From contig DAOUOU010000115.1 in the NCBI GenBank assembly GCA_030626465.1, positions 1 through 8,601 on the forward strand: a DNA stretch of 8,601 nucleotides. The letters run 5' to 3'. This document shows, piece by piece, positions 6,862 to 8,601 of the stretch (its first letter is position 1; every line of letters starts with the position of its first letter). The stretch is from Bacteroidales bacterium (GTDB lineage Bacteria; Bacteroidota; Bacteroidia; Bacteroidales; UBA10428). The notes under the pieces are model-generated. The model had not been told where the DNA came from and made no database searches. It saw only the letters and a list, made by a program, of their open reading frames with translations. Made by a program: the position numbers and the translations under genes.

Positions 6862-8601
6862 CTATATTTCCTCCAGTATTTCATTGAATTTACATTTCAG
6901 TTCTGAAATCATAAAAGGTAATCCCTGTACTTTGTTGTATTGTATATAGTCGAAGTGTGGGTGTTTTGATCGAAGATAAAGTGCAAATTGTCCGAGATTT
7001 AACTCACAAACTATTCTTTTTTTGAAGCCTTTTAGAATTTCTCTTGTATTCCTGGGCAGTGGATTTATGTAGTTAAACTGAACAAGCGAAATACATTTGT
7101 CTTCTTTCTGAAGTTCTTTGACTGCAGTATAAAGAGCTCCATACGTCCCCCCCCATCCAATTACCAGGAGATCACCTCGTTTCTTGCCAAAAATCTCCTG
7201 TTCAGGTAAATGATCAGCAATTCGTTCAACTTTTTCATTCCTTGTCAGAACCATGATCTCATGATTCAAAGGATCATGAGATACTTCACCTGTTACGTCA
7301 GCCTTTTCCAGTCCGCCAACTCTATGTCGCAGCCCTTCCTGACCTGGTAATGCCCAGAACCTTGATAATTTTGTCGGTTCGCGATTATAGGGCAGATAAA
7401 ATTGATCATTGTCTTTCACCAGTGGGGCTTCTATGGGGCTCAGATCCTCTGTATCAGGTATGGGCCAGAGTTCAGAACCGTTAGCAAGATAACCGTCAGA
7501 GAGTACTATTACAGGCGTCATATGCTCAATAGCTATTTTTGCAGCATGATAAGTAAAATGAAAACAATTTGCAGGAGTTGAAGGTGCAATAACAACACAT
7601 GGACTTTCACCATTTCTTCCATATAATGACTGAAGCAGATCTGTCTGTTCTGTTTTTGTCGGTAGGCCTGTTGCAGGTCCTCCTCTCTGAACATTGATAA
7701 TTACCAAGGGAAGCTCTGTTATGACTGCGAGTCCAATAGCTTCACTTTTGAGTGCCAGGCCGGGGCCTGAAGTTGAGGTTACAGCCAGTCTGCCAGAAAA
7801 GGAGGCTCCTATGGCAGAGCAAATCCCTGCAATTTCATCTTCAGCCTGAAATGTAATAGCATCCAGCTTTTTCATTTGAGATAATTCCTGAAGAATTTCA
7901 GATGCCGGCGTGATAGGGTAGGATCCTAAAAAAAGTTTTCTTCCTGACTTTTCGGCAGCAGCCAACAAACCCCATGAAGTGGCCTGATTACCGGTAATAT
8001 TTCTGAACAGGCCCTTTTGTTCTGAAATAGGACTAACAAGGAATGTTACAGACATCGCCTCAATGGTTTCTGCATAATTGTAACCTGAATGAAGTACACT
8101 AATATTTGCAGTTCTTAGCGCTGGTTTCTTTTTGAATTTATTCCTGAGAAAGTTTTCTCCAATTTTTATGTCGCGGTTGAATAACCAGTATAGCATACCA
8201 GCTACAAACTGATTACGCATCTTATCTGCGATGTGTATATCAATCTCATATTTCTTAACTGTAGCTCTTGAAAGGCTGGTAATAGGAGCTTTGATGACAT
8301 TGTAACCTTCCATGCTGCCATCGTGCATCGGATCTTCCACGTAACCTGCTTTTTTATAATGTTTGCTGTCAAAATTATCAATATCAATGATAATGGTTGC
8401 TCCCTTTTTTAACCATCTTAAATTTGCTTTTAATGCTGCGGGATTCATGGCTATCAGTACATCGGCCTGATCACCGGGAGTTTGTATTTCTTTATGCCCG
8501 ATATGAACCTGAAAACCGGAGACTCCTGCAATAGTACCTTCGGGAGCCCTTATTTCCGAGGGATAATCGGGGAAAGTAGAGAGGTCGTTACCAACAAAAG
8601 C
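6862..8601 (-). CDS. korA: 2-oxoacid (2-oxoglutarate):ferredoxin oxidoreductase, fused gamma-alpha subunit (5' partial)
   Basis: Catalytic partner of KorB. The frame stays open from base 8601, adding 51 codons before the Met at 8448, so that Met is internal. Those codons include GNDLSTFPDYPSEIRAP, GVSGFQVHIG and TPGDQADVLIAMNPAAL, all hallmarks of the gamma domain. I estimate only 30-40 N-terminal residues are missing, including the glycine-rich GDSGDG-type motif. In visible numbering (579 residues): rest of the gamma domain to about 190; alpha pyrimidine-binding domain from about 200 with SYPITPASEI (227-236), QAEDE (252-256), TSTSGPGLALK (275-285) and QRGGPATGLPTKTEQTDL (305-322); C-terminal domain with VIGWGGTYGA (480-489) and ELNLGQFALYLR (533-544). 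YPITPASE is typical of the 2-oxoglutarate type. The last codons carry the korB Shine-Dalgarno, and the TAG stop is two bases from the korB start, so the pair is one operon. The promoter lies off the window. Confidence 0.95.
   Translation of the reverse strand, partial: AFVGNDLSTFPDYPSEIRAPEGTIAGVSGFQVHIGHKEIQTPGDQADVLIAMNPAALKANLRWLKKGATIIIDIDNFDSKHYKKAGYVEDPMHDGSMEGYNVIKAPITSLSRATVKKYEIDIHIADKMRNQFVAGMLYWLFNRDIKIGENFLRNKFKKKPALRTANISVLHSGYNYAETIEAMSVTFLVSPISEQKGLFRNITGNQATSWGLLAAAEKSGRKLFLGSYPITPASEILQELSQMKKLDAITFQAEDEIAGICSAIGASFSGRLAVTSTSGPGLALKSEAIGLAVITELPLVIINVQRGGPATGLPTKTEQTDLLQSLYGRNGESPCVVIAPSTPANCFHFTYHAAKIAIEHMTPVIVLSDGYLANGSELWPIPDTEDLSPIEAPLVKDNDQFYLPYNREPTKLSRFWALPGQEGLRHRVGGLEKADVTGEVSHDPLNHEIMVLTRNEKVERIADHLPEQEIFGKKRGDLLVIGWGGTYGALYTAVKELQKEDKCISLVQFNYINPLPRNTREILKGFKKRIVCELNLGQFALYLRSKHPHFDYIQYNKVQGLPFMISELKCKFNEILEEI
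6870..6874 (-). promoter_or_regulatory. Shine-Dalgarno of korB inside the end of korA
   Basis: The minus strand reads GGAGG ten bases before the korB ATG, within the last korA codons and followed by the korA TAG. The spacing is a little long, but the match is perfect, while the other two complete genes in the window have no such site. Terminating ribosomes on korA could reinitiate here, which would keep the two subunits in balance. Confidence 0.5.
7147..7154 (-). repeat. G8 homopolymer inside korA
   Basis: Eight consecutive G on the coding strand encode the Trp-Gly-Gly part of the conserved IGWGGTY motif. It stands out in an AT-rich gene where A or T runs are the norm. The frame is intact in this copy, so no frameshift is implied. 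Confidence 0.8.

Overview
The window looks like a chromosomal segment from a member of the Bacteroidota (Bacteroidia or a close relative). Four signs point there. DNA is AT-rich with little Shine-Dalgarno use. An E1 alpha-beta fusion carries the WDDGFGIS and GHSTSGSHERYK signatures I associate with this phylum. KorA is a fused gamma-alpha polypeptide. A perfect TAnnTTTG promoter box lies before a secreted beta-barrel gene. The assignment rests on recalled family resemblance, not on a search.

Layout: positions 2-2038 (+) hold the 3' part of a fused thiamine-diphosphate E1 component (alpha then beta) of a 2-oxoacid dehydrogenase complex, cut by the left edge. A 58-base gap with a likely promoter leads to a small secreted, probably outer-membrane, beta-barrel protein (2097-2729, +). 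It converges tail to tail, with a 16-base gap, on a minus-strand block read from the right edge leftwards: korA (6862-8601, 5' end off the window), korB (5834-6859, two bases after the korA stop) and, after 109 bases, a 992-residue protein (2746-5724) joining two receiver-like domains to a PEP-synthase/PPDK-type ATP-grasp domain.

Function: the fused E1 would decarboxylate a 2-oxoacid and pass the acyl group to a lipoylated E2. KorAB would do an analogous reaction with ferredoxin, reversibly, most likely on 2-oxoglutarate. Two chemically parallel 2-oxoacid routes therefore lie within 9 kb. The 992-residue protein is the most interesting item. It has the nucleotide-binding part of PEP synthase but no recognisable phosphohistidine swivel domain or PEP/pyruvate TIM barrel. 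Instead it has a degenerate receiver, a receiver with intact phosphorylation residues, and a C-terminal module with GPGRWGSSDPW and GTHFFHN motifs. Its position downstream of korAB without an obvious promoter or terminator suggests, but does not prove, co-transcription and a regulatory link to 2-oxoacid metabolism.

I found no RNA genes, mobile elements, CRISPR arrays or gene-free stretches longer than 300 bases.
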